From assembly GCA_029942065.1 (NCBI GenBank), contig JAPYTY010000068.1, positions 1-9,085 of the forward strand: a stretch of 9,085 nt of DNA. Direction: 5' to 3'. Made by a program: the position numbers and the translations under genes. The stretch is from Acidobacteriota bacterium (GTDB taxonomy: Bacteria; Acidobacteriota; UBA6911; RPQK01; JADFOI01). The notes under the pieces were generated by a model. It saw only the letters and a program-made list of their open reading frames with translations. It had not been told where the DNA came from and searched no databases. Below, piece after piece: positions 1 through 6,212 of the stretch; the first letter of the stretch is position 1, and every line of letters begins with the position of its first letter.

Positions 1-158
1 GGGAGCCCCCGCAGGCGTACTGAGAAGTACGTCGAGGAGGCCGAGGGGTACCCCGCTGTTGCGGGTCGCACAACACAGTCAGAACGGATGATATCGGCGC
101 TGCAGTAGAGAGTTTATGCATACTACGGGCTAATGAAAAGAGGGGATTATAACAAAGA
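1..158. other. Unassigned segment with strong hairpin potential (possible RNA gene or leader)
   Basis: No recognisable protein is encoded here. The sequence folds locally on either strand. A 7-bp stem pairs 14-20 with 27-33 (one G-T pair) around the loop TGAGAA, a perfect 5-bp stem pairs 52-56 with 61-65 around TGTT, and there is an 8-bp palindrome TATGCATA at 115-122. The C run at 6-9 could also pair with GGGG at 45-48, enclosing the first stem. One plus-strand frame is open from the window edge to a TAG at 106-108. A minus-strand frame is open from an ATG at 121 to the window edge (40 codons) but has no Shine-Dalgarno. Neither peptide resembles a known family to me. I lean towards a structured RNA or a 5' leader of a gene beyond the window edge, read on the minus strand from the promoter at 146-154, but the family is not identified. 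Confidence 0.3.
146..154 (-). promoter_or_regulatory. Candidate extended -10 promoter reading toward position 1
   Basis: Read on the minus strand the sequence is TGTTATAAT, a perfect TATAAT hexamer preceded by the TG of an extended -10 element. It lies just downstream of the response-regulator stop codon at 159. No good -35 hexamer is present at 16-18 bp upstream, which is typical of extended -10 promoters. Transcription would start near 138-140 and run through the hairpin-rich segment. A chance match in an A/T-rich patch remains possible. Confidence 0.35.
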
Positions 159-821
159 TCAGTCGGAGGCCACCTCCCGGAGAAGACGGGGCAACTCCCG
201 TCGCACCAGGTCGGCCAACCGGTCGGCCAACCGGTCCATTTCCTCTTTTCCGAGAAGATTTCCAACCAAGTTCCCGGCCTCTTCATCCCCTGGTGTCCGC
301 CTCATTCCAATAACCTGGCGAGTAAAGGAAAAGGCAGGAACCCGGCACTCTGAGGGGGTCAAGGAAAACACATCCGCACTTTCCCGAGAAATCGGAGAGT
401 CCACCAGGGTCCCGAGTGGTCCCGGATCCAGTCGGGCCCGACCGCCGGATGGAGTCGCCATCGACAGGAGTTCCTGGACGGTCTCGACCAACTCCAAGGT
501 TCGAAAGGGCTTACTCAGACATCGGTCACATCTGGCCTGCTCCGTTCGGTCGGCATCATAGGTTTCCCGTGGACCGATCATCAGGATGACCGGCACATGT
601 GCCGTCCCAGGACCCTGCTTGATCTGCCGACACAAATCGTAACCGTCCAGATCCGGCCCGGAGACATCGGCCAGCAGCACATCCACAGGTTGTGTTCTGA
701 GGTACTCCAGGGTCGAAGTCCCATCGGAGAAGCCATGAACCTGGACATTCTCAGAGCTGAAACAGAGCTCTACCACCTTGTGCATGGTGGAACTCGCTGC
801 CGCTAAAACCAGATGAGGCAT
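159..821 (-). CDS. Degenerate response-regulator receiver protein with helical C-terminal tail
   Basis: This 220-residue protein starts with a CheY-like receiver domain (about residues 3-120). The phosphoacceptor lies in VDVLLADVSGPDLDG and is D52, and the conserved lysine is K104 in CLSKPF. Two other canonical positions are altered. The acidic pair that binds Mg2+ near the N-terminus is replaced by AAASST, and the Thr/Ser of the signalling switch is isoleucine (I82 in VILMIG). Phosphorylation may therefore be weak or absent. Residues 121-190 are low-complexity linker. The last 30 residues form a charged amphipathic helix built on a DRLADRLADL repeat, resembling C-terminal helices I associate with receiver proteins of acidobacteria and myxobacteria. 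There is no DNA-binding or enzymatic output domain. It follows bamD by 39 nt and may be the last gene of the operon. Partner and pathway are unknown. The Shine-Dalgarno is poor. Confidence 0.8.
   Translation of the reverse strand: MPHLVLAAASSTMHKVVELCFSSENVQVHGFSDGTSTLEYLRTQPVDVLLADVSGPDLDGYDLCRQIKQGPGTAHVPVILMIGPRETYDADRTEQARCDRCLSKPFRTLELVETVQELLSMATPSGGRARLDPGPLGTLVDSPISRESADVFSLTPSECRVPAFSFTRQVIGMRRTPGDEEAGNLVGNLLGKEEMDRLADRLADLVRRELPRLLREVASD
209..236 (-). repeat. 12-bp in-frame tandem repeat in the receiver protein gene
   Basis: GGTCGGCCAACC occurs twice in direct succession (209-220 and 221-232), followed by a further four matching bases. The unit is a multiple of three and encodes a repeated D-R-L-A block in the C-terminal helix (about residues 196-203). 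A recent slippage duplication is the simplest explanation. Copy-number change would lengthen or shorten the helix by one turn without shifting the frame. Confidence 0.85.
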
Positions 822-860
822 AGGCTTGGGGTTAGCCCGGTTGATCCAGGTAGTCCTGGC

Positions 861-1877
861 TTAATTGATCCCGCTGGAGGCGGGAGTTTGTTGAGAGGCG
901 GCCTGCTCCTGCTGCTTACGCTTTTCGGCACGCTGACGAGCCACTTCGTAAGGGTCTTCCTTGCCGGTAAAGATCTGCCACACTCCACGAATCGGACCCA
1001 GCACGGAGAACCCTTCATCGATTCTTCGACTAGCTTCCGCCTGGTTGGCCGCGGCTGCACCAGGATCGACCTGGGGAACCGGCCTTTCCAGAAGGATTAA
1101 CCTCTCCCTGGCTGCTCCTTCGTACTCGCTGAAGGGGTACTCGGAAACCAACCGCGAATAGTACACAGCCGCCTCCTCAACACGGCCCAGACGCTCCAGT
1201 GACTGACCCAATCGGTGCAGCGTTGTGCCCAATAGACTGTAGTCAGGATAGAGTTCGAGTACTTCCCTATATCGGCTCTCAGAGGCCAAATGGGAGTCCT
1301 TACTGAAGTAGAAGTCTCCCACGCCTTGCATCCCATCGGCCAGGTTTTCCTGAACCTCCCATAAAAACTCTTCAGCCGTGGGGGCCAACTCGCTGTCGGA
1401 ATGGAGATCCAGGAACTTGTTGAGCTCTCTCTCTGCCTTGATGGCGTAAGTGGGGTCCCGGTCCGGCTCTCTCATCAAACGGACATTGACCGCGGCAATT
1501 TTCATTTGAGCGTCATCAGCAATCTCATGGGTGGGATAGAAAATAATGAAGTCCTTGTACTGGGTCTCGGCCTGCAGGAGATTGGTCGTCCCCGCCTCTT
1601 TGTAAAAGGAGTCCGCTATAGACAGGAAGGAAGCCGGAGTGTGCTCACTTTCCGGGTAGGTGTTGACCAGGGTCTGAAAGGCCAGCCGCGCCTTAATGAA
1701 CTGGCTCTTGTCCAGGTACTGCATCCCGGTTTCAAACAATTGCTGGTCAGGCGCAACGGCCCCTTCCTGCAGACCCGCACTTTTTTGCCCACAGGAAGAA
1801 AGCACCACCACCGCCAAACTGAAAACCGCTACTCTAAGCAGATATTGCATCATTATTTGTTCCAGCGGCTGCTTCAT
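861..1877 (-). CDS. bamD: BamD-like outer-membrane assembly lipoprotein
   Basis: BamD is the TPR lipoprotein of the BAM complex, which inserts beta-barrel proteins into the outer membrane from its periplasmic face. The N-terminus has a hydrophobic stretch (residues 12-26) ending in the lipobox LSSC, so C29 would be lipidated and G30 becomes +2. TPR-like helices follow over about residues 44-265, including blocks such as ARLAFQTLVNTYPESEH (64-80) and AAVYYSRLVSEYPFSEY (236-252), typical of the family. At 338 residues it is about 90 longer than E. coli BamD, owing mainly to an alanine/glutamine-rich C-terminal tail after residue 265. The start at 1877 has AAGGGG six bases upstream but overlaps rpe by 44 nt. 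ATG codons at 1853 and 1850 would give a more compact signal peptide and a smaller overlap. The family assignment is strong and the exact BamD orthology is probable. Confidence 0.85.
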   Translation of the reverse strand: MKQPLEQIMMQYLLRVAVFSLAVVVLSSCGQKSAGLQEGAVAPDQQLFETGMQYLDKSQFIKARLAFQTLVNTYPESEHTPASFLSIADSFYKEAGTTNLLQAETQYKDFIIFYPTHEIADDAQMKIAAVNVRLMREPDRDPTYAIKAERELNKFLDLHSDSELAPTAEEFLWEVQENLADGMQGVGDFYFSKDSHLASESRYREVLELYPDYSLLGTTLHRLGQSLERLGRVEEAAVYYSRLVSEYPFSEYEGAARERLILLERPVPQVDPGAAAANQAEASRRIDEGFSVLGPIRGVWQIFTGKEDPYEVARQRAEKRKQQEQAASQQTPASSGIN

Positions 1878-2526
1878 CAGCAGCCCCTTGCATTTGGAAA
1901 AACCTCTCCTGGGGGATCGGGGCGCCGAAGATGGCCGACCCCGCCACCACCATGTCTACCCCGGACTCCACGGCCTCTCGAATATTCTCAGGTCCCATTC
2001 CACCGTCGATCTCGATCTGGACCTCCAGGCCCTTTGAGTCAATTAGGGCTTTTAAGTTTCTCACTTTTTCAAGGCTAGTGGAAATGAATTTTTGGCCACC
2101 GAATCCCGGGTTCACCGACATGATTACTATATGGTGACATTGAGGAAGGATTTCCTCCAACACCGATACGGGTGTTTGGGGATTCAGGACCACACCCGGC
2201 TGGGCACCGCCTTCCCGTATGTTTTCAACCAACCGATCCAGGTGTTTGGCGGCTTCGAAGTGCACACTCAGAAAATCGGCTCCGGCCTGGATGTATTGAG
2301 AGGCCGTTTCATCGGGATTGGAAATCATCACATGCACATCCAACAACAGCTCGGTATGACGCTTGAGTTGTTCGATCACAGGAAGGCCAATGGTCAAATT
2401 CGGGACAAAATGTCCATCCATTACATCCACATGAAGCATCTGGGCCCCTGCCTCTTCCATGGCACGGACATCGTCGGCCAGATGAAGGAAATCCGCGGAA
2501 AGAATGGAAGGTGCTACCCGGGCCAT
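1834..2526 (-). CDS. rpe: Ribulose-phosphate 3-epimerase
   Basis: This enzyme interconverts D-ribulose 5-phosphate and D-xylulose 5-phosphate in the cytosolic pentose phosphate pathway, using a metal-dependent TIM barrel. The 230-residue sequence carries the full signature: APSILSADF at 5-13, LHVDVMDGHFVPN at 31-43, DVHVM at 63-67, HFEA at 89-92, the phosphate-binding loop MSVNPGFGGQKF at 136-147, IDGG at 173-176 and AGSAIF at 195-200. By family knowledge H32, D34, H65 and D174 bind the metal, and D34 and D174 act as the acid/base pair. Length matches the usual 215-230. The ATG shares one base with the TAA of the upstream PASTA gene (TAATG), and GGAGG lies about 10 nt before it, which suggests coupled translation. 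The last ~14 residues, rich in Ala, are encoded within the overlap with bamD. Confidence 0.97.
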   Translation of the reverse strand: MARVAPSILSADFLHLADDVRAMEEAGAQMLHVDVMDGHFVPNLTIGLPVIEQLKRHTELLLDVHVMISNPDETASQYIQAGADFLSVHFEAAKHLDRLVENIREGGAQPGVVLNPQTPVSVLEEILPQCHHIVIMSVNPGFGGQKFISTSLEKVRNLKALIDSKGLEVQIEIDGGMGPENIREAVESGVDMVVAGSAIFGAPIPQERFFQMQGAADEAAAGTNNDAISA

Positions 2527-3305
2527 TAGCGGGAAACCTCCAGGTTGATCGAGTCTTCTTCCGTTAAAACATAACCCGGTTCCGGAAACTGTTTGATGAC
2601 CAGTCCAGCGGACATATTGGCAAGGTCAACATATCGGATATTTCCCAGTTCAAAATTGTTACTCTCAAAAAAGAGCGTTACCTGATTCAGGTTCCGACCC
2701 ATGACATCCGGCATCACGTAGCGAGAAAAATTCCCCCTGCTGACCAGAATATCGATCCTGGGACTCAGGAAATCCCTGGAATGAGGAGGTGGAAACTGCT
2801 CAACAATGTGATCTTTATCAACCCCGGCAATGGAGATCTCACTGATGTTCCCGAACTCGAACCCCGCCTGTCTGGCCATCAGGCGTGCCACTCTCAATGA
2901 GGCTCCCTTCAGATCCGGCACCGGATTTGTTTTCTCACCCAAACTGACAATCAGTTGAACCCTGCCATTTGCCTTCATTCTCCCGCCCGGCTGTGGATGC
3001 TGGGAAATGACGGTTCCCTTGGGAAACTCGGGATCAAAACGCTCCCCGATCACCTCGTTCCGCAAGTGAATCGTTTCCAAAAGCTCGCTGGCTACTCCCA
3101 CCGATTTCCCCAGGATGGAGGGAACCTCCACTTCGGTTCCCCGAACGGCAATCCTCATGCCCACATAGGCGCTGAAAAGGCCTACCGCAATGATTATTCC
3201 AATCAAGACCATGAACTTACCCACGTTCAACAATCTGTGATGGAAGCCTTGTCTGGAGTTCTTTTTTTTCCTGGGCATCGGGACTTCGTTTTTTCGTTTT
3301 TTCAT
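2526..3305 (-). CDS. Membrane-anchored triple-PASTA-domain protein without kinase
   Basis: The 259-residue protein has a very basic N-terminus (residues 1-30, many Lys/Arg), one transmembrane helix (about 31-50), and three PASTA domains. These lie at about 58-122 (starting EVEVPSILG), 126-190 (NPVPDLKGAS) and 195-259 (YVMPDVMGRN), each ending in a strand such as LIVSLG, ILVSRG or NLEVSR. PASTA domains bind muropeptide or peptidoglycan fragments and normally form the outer part of Ser/Thr kinases (PrkC/PknB) or penicillin-binding proteins. Here there is no kinase or transpeptidase domain, only a short cytoplasmic tail. Topology is inferred as N-in, PASTA-out. Two starts are possible: ATG at 3305 and ATG at 3278 (M10), neither with a strong Shine-Dalgarno. 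The gene sits between rsmB and rpe, the slot occupied by prpC-prkC-rsgA in Bacillus. A cell-wall sensing or scaffolding role is inference. Confidence 0.88.
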   Translation of the reverse strand: MKKRKNEVPMPRKKKNSRQGFHHRLLNVGKFMVLIGIIIAVGLFSAYVGMRIAVRGTEVEVPSILGKSVGVASELLETIHLRNEVIGERFDPEFPKGTVISQHPQPGGRMKANGRVQLIVSLGEKTNPVPDLKGASLRVARLMARQAGFEFGNISEISIAGVDKDHIVEQFPPPHSRDFLSPRIDILVSRGNFSRYVMPDVMGRNLNQVTLFFESNNFELGNIRYVDLANMSAGLVIKQFPEPGYVLTEEDSINLEVSR

Positions 3306-3375
3306 TCTTTCGTTTTGTCGTTCTTGCTGTGGTCGCGAACCTTACGAAAACACAAAGAAACGAAAGAACAAATTT
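3285..3375. repeat. 8-bp tandem repeat array with inverted copies around the PASTA gene start
   Basis: Positions 3285-3324 read as five consecutive 8-mers on the plus strand: TTCGTTTT, TTCGTTTT, TTCATTCT, TTCGTTTT, GTCGTTCT. After a 19-bp spacer, 3344-3375 reads as four 8-mers of the opposite orientation: ACGAAAAC, ACAAAGAA, ACGAAAGA, ACAAATTT. An 11-bp perfect inverted repeat joins the two halves (TTCTTTCGTTT at 3305-3315, its complement at 3358-3368). In the minus-strand transcript the downstream arm ends on the A of the PASTA start codon. The array spans the rsmB-PASTA intergenic region and the first codons of the PASTA gene. It recalls degenerate A/G-rich ACGAAA-type repeats seen between genes in many environmental genomes, but I cannot name a family. 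Confidence 0.75.
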
Positions 3376-3392
3376 AATTTAACATGCCGCCT

Positions 3393-4667
3393 TCAGACGT
3401 GTCTAATCCGCGCGGCGAAGAAACAATCTCCCAGGTGGGGATCCGGAAAAGTGCGGTGAAAATCGCCAATTGCAGCCGCCCTTTCCTCCTGGGTCAGGAA
3501 TTCCTCAATCACGGATTCATTCTCCTCAGGCTCGGTAGAACAGGTCGAGTAAGTTAATTCCCCGCCGCGACGAAGTACGGAAAAACCATTTCTGAGTACG
3601 GACAGCTGCAAGGAATGAAAACGATTCAGGTCGCTTTCCCGAACCCTCCAGCGGATGTCGGGATTGGAACGTAGTGTACCAAGGCCGCTGCAAGGCACGT
3701 CCAGGAGAATAAAATCAAACAGCTCCCGAAAGGGGGGATTCACTCGAAGATCCGCATGGATGAGATCCAGATTCGGAATTTCATGGAGTTGGGCCCGGGT
3801 GCCTGTTTCCTTGAGTCGCTGGAAACTGGCGTCACAACACAACAACCTGACGCCCTCCCCGATCTGAGAAGCTATCAGAAAGGACTTTCCACCCGGGGCA
3901 CAGCAAAAATCGCCCAGCACTCGGCAATCTTGATATTCCCCCAGATAGGCCACCTCCTGACTGCCCGCATCCATTCGAAAACACCGTCCCTCCAGATAGG
4001 CGGGGTGTTCGGAAAATCCGGAGGATCGAACAATGACACAGTTGGGAAGAGAGGTGTGGACCTGGAAAGAAATCTGGTCCTCTTCAAGTTCCCGGCAAAA
4101 GGATGGCAAGTCGGTTTTAAAAACGTTGACCCAATGAACCGGAAGGGGAGGCTCGTTATTTCGCTTCAGCAGGGCGAGGGTCTGCTGGACCCCGTATCGG
4201 TTCAAAAAACGTTCGACGAGCCATTCAGGATGGCTGAAACGAACCGCCAGGGCATTGGCCGAATTCCCCCCTGGGAGGGGGAGATGCTCCCGCAGGAAGC
4301 TCCTTAAAATCGCATTCACGAACCCACTGGCGGAGGTCTTGTGAAGTCGACGGCATGTGTCAACCGCCTCGTTGACCGCCGCATGGTCCGGAACACGCAG
4401 AAACTTCACCTGATAAAGTGCCACTCGCAGAATCCAGAGCACGGGTTCGTCCAATTGTTCCAAAGACGTTCGTGACAGGCTTTCGAGGTAGTAGTCCAGA
4501 AGTTTCCGATTTCTGAGGACCCCCTTGACCAATCCGGTGACAAAACGGCGGTCGCGCGGATCGAGTTCCAGAAAGTCAGCACTCTGGCTGAGAGAATCGA
4601 GTTTTCCTTGTTTGCTGGAAAGTTCGGTCAGGAAACGGACGGCCAGGACACGGGGCTGTTTCTTCAA
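3393..4667 (-). CDS. rsmB: 16S rRNA (cytosine-C5)-methyltransferase RsmB
   Basis: RsmB methylates C967 (E. coli numbering) of 16S rRNA with S-adenosylmethionine. The 424-residue protein has a NusB-like RNA-binding N-terminal domain (about 5-130, including VPDHAAVNEAVD at 92-103) and a C-terminal Rossmann methyltransferase domain. The SAM-binding motif I is DFCCAPGGKS (253-262), where most homologues have DxCAAPGGK. Motif IV is DVPCSGLGTLRSNPDIRW (323-340) with C326. Motif VI is TYSTCSTEPEENE (372-384) with C376, which by family knowledge forms the covalent link to the cytosine. The start codon is TTG at 4667, overlapping the fmt stop in TTGA. No internal ATG occurs before residue 232, so the TTG start is well supported, and GGGAG lies upstream. 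Length equals that of E. coli RsmB (about 430). An 87-nt repeat-rich gap follows before the PASTA gene. Confidence 0.95.
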   Translation of the reverse strand: MKKQPRVLAVRFLTELSSKQGKLDSLSQSADFLELDPRDRRFVTGLVKGVLRNRKLLDYYLESLSRTSLEQLDEPVLWILRVALYQVKFLRVPDHAAVNEAVDTCRRLHKTSASGFVNAILRSFLREHLPLPGGNSANALAVRFSHPEWLVERFLNRYGVQQTLALLKRNNEPPLPVHWVNVFKTDLPSFCRELEEDQISFQVHTSLPNCVIVRSSGFSEHPAYLEGRCFRMDAGSQEVAYLGEYQDCRVLGDFCCAPGGKSFLIASQIGEGVRLLCCDASFQRLKETGTRAQLHEIPNLDLIHADLRVNPPFRELFDFILLDVPCSGLGTLRSNPDIRWRVRESDLNRFHSLQLSVLRNGFSVLRRGGELTYSTCSTEPEENESVIEEFLTQEERAAAIGDFHRTFPDPHLGDCFFAARIRHV

Positions 4668-5623
4668 GTAAAAGACTCTCCCACCTGTGGGTTGATTCCG
4701 TTTATGAATTCAACCGCTGAAAGGCGTTTCCGATTGGGCATTTGGATTTCCTCGATCGACAGGCAGGTCGCTTCTCCGCAGGACACGATGATCCGGCGGC
4801 GGTCAAGACTCAGGATTGCCCCCGGCGAACCGCAATCATCCAGTTGTTGCCCATACTCCTTGAATCGTGAGGTTCGCCAGAGCTTGACCTCCTTCCCGCG
4901 AAAGACCGTTTTTGCCGCCGGCCGAGGATTCAAGGCCCGAACCCAGTTGTGAATACGCAGGTCAGGCCAACTCCAGTCGATCCGGGCCTCCTCTTTTCCG
5001 ATTCGAGGGGCATAACTTGCCTGCTCCCCCTTTTGAGCCACGGGTTGGCTCTCTCCAGCGACATAATTGGGAATCGTCTGGATCAGGAGTTCAGCTCCCC
5101 GGTGCGCCAGAACCTCCTCCAGTTCTGCCGCGTTGGTATCGCTTCCCACCTCCAGCCTGGACTGAGACACAATCGCTCCGGTATCCATTCCCTCGTCGAC
5201 CTTCATGATCGTGACCCCCGTTTCACGCTCCCCGTTAAGGAGAGTATGCACGACTGGTGCGGCACCTCGGTAGCTGGGAAGCAGCGAGGCATGAACGTTC
5301 AGGGTTCCCAGGGGAGGATAACCAAAGAACTCAGGAGCCAGGATGGTTCCGAAGGCAACCACAACCATCAAAAGGGGGTCGGTTTCCTCCAGGAACTTCT
5401 GTGCGGCAGGGTTGTCGCGCAGACGCTCAGGTTGAAAAACGGGAATGCCGAGCTCAGTTGCCACGACCTTGACGGCTGGGGGAGTCCGAATCTGCCCCCG
5501 CCCTGCGGGACGATCCGGCTGGGTGATGACCCCCACCACCTGGTACTCAGGGTCGCTCCAGTTGTGAAGTGCCTGCAGGGCGGGGACCGCAAACCCAGGG
5601 GTCCCCAAGAACACCACACGCAT
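4664..5623 (-). CDS. fmt: Methionyl-tRNA formyltransferase
   Basis: Fmt transfers a formyl group from 10-formyltetrahydrofolate to Met-tRNAfMet before translation initiation in the cytosol. The sequence opens with MRVVFLGTPGFAVPAL, has the tRNA-contacting loop PDRPAGRGQ, then NVHASLLPSYRGAAP with the catalytic Asn and His, and MDTGAI with the catalytic Asp. The C-terminal OB-like domain follows (RIDWSWPDLRIHNWVRALNP onwards). Length is about 319, as expected. I chose ATG at 5623 because it makes a TGATG one-base overlap with the def stop, has GGAGA at suitable distance, and gives the usual family N-terminus. TTG at 5629 or GTG at 5626 would add two or one residue. The neighbours def and rsmB are the classic partners, so formylation and deformylation of nascent proteins are co-expressed. 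Confidence 0.97.
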   Translation of the reverse strand: MRVVFLGTPGFAVPALQALHNWSDPEYQVVGVITQPDRPAGRGQIRTPPAVKVVATELGIPVFQPERLRDNPAAQKFLEETDPLLMVVVAFGTILAPEFFGYPPLGTLNVHASLLPSYRGAAPVVHTLLNGERETGVTIMKVDEGMDTGAIVSQSRLEVGSDTNAAELEEVLAHRGAELLIQTIPNYVAGESQPVAQKGEQASYAPRIGKEEARIDWSWPDLRIHNWVRALNPRPAAKTVFRGKEVKLWRTSRFKEYGQQLDDCGSPGAILSLDRRRIIVSCGEATCLSIEEIQMPNRKRLSAVEFINGINPQVGESFT

Positions 5624-6132
5624 CACCAATCTCCGGCACGAATGAGCTTTTTGATTTTTCTTTTAATCAGATCTCGCTTCAAGGCCGAGAGATGATCCAG
5701 ATAGAGGATTCCTTCCAGATGATCCACCTCGTGACACACTACGCGCGCCAATAGACCGTCCGCTTCCATTTCTCGAGGATTTCCGCCCAGGTCCTGCGAT
5801 GTCACCACGATCCTGGCGGGACGCTCCACCACCCCGGTAAACCCGGGAATGCTCAAGCACCCCTCCTCACCTTCCTGGCTACCTTCCTGCTCCATGATTT
5901 CGGGGTTCATCAGAACCATTTGATGGCCCTGCTCCTCCCCTCCCGAGATATCGAGGACGATCAGACGAAGGTTGACCCCTACCTGCGGTGCTGCCAGACC
6001 GATCCCCGGCGCCGCATACATGGTTTCCAGCATATCCTGAACCAGCGCTTTCATCTCATCGTCACACTGGGTAATGGGCCTGCTTGTGGCTTCGAGCTCG
6101 GGCGCTCCGTATTTCAGAACGGGTCGGATCAT
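5623..6132 (-). CDS. def: Peptide deformylase
   Basis: Peptide deformylase removes the N-formyl group from nascent polypeptides using an Fe2+ or Zn2+ ion. All three family motifs are present: GIGLAAPQVG (43-52), EGCLSIPG (90-97) and HEVDHLEG (134-141). The metal ligands are C92, H134 and H138, and E135 is the general base. Length is 169, typical of the type 1 bacterial enzymes. The C-terminus is strongly basic (KRDLIKRKIKKLIR), which in this family may help ribosome binding. The ATG at 6132 is preceded by AGGA at six bases. The stop codon overlaps the fmt ATG by one base, indicating translational coupling. The 80-nt gap to aroC upstream could hold its own promoter, but I see no convincing hexamers. 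Confidence 0.98.
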   Translation of the reverse strand: MIRPVLKYGAPELEATSRPITQCDDEMKALVQDMLETMYAAPGIGLAAPQVGVNLRLIVLDISGGEEQGHQMVLMNPEIMEQEGSQEGEEGCLSIPGFTGVVERPARIVVTSQDLGGNPREMEADGLLARVVCHEVDHLEGILYLDHLSALKRDLIKRKIKKLIRAGDW

Positions 6133-6212
6133 CTACGTCCTAAGTGCCTCGCTCCTTGACCTCACCTCACAAGAACCCTCAGCAAACATCATCGTATTTG
6201 TAAAGCTAGGCA

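Noticed and set aside
1..110. TPP riboswitch (CTGAGA near 20-25, a following TACC, and GAAC...GGATGATATCGGCG)
   Set aside because: The essential CTGAT/CUGAUC segment and proper helix spacing are missing, and on the plus strand no gene start follows; the next gene is convergent.
119..121. Minus-strand ORF from ATG 121 through the window edge
   Set aside because: It is only 40 codons, has no ribosome site, and the Pro/Arg-rich peptide looks like translated structured RNA. Kept only as an observation within the unassigned segment.
846..859. Hairpin CCAGG-TAGT-CCTGG after the bamD stop as a terminator
   Set aside because: The stem is only 5 bp and no T tract follows on the minus strand.
1401..2529. 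Long plus-strand open frames opposite bamD and rpe
   Set aside because: They are antisense to well-supported genes, with no domain similarity and no ribosome sites; they are frame shadows.
3285..3375. CRISPR-like array
   Set aside because: Units are 8 bp with no spacers and the array is degenerate; it is a simple tandem repeat.
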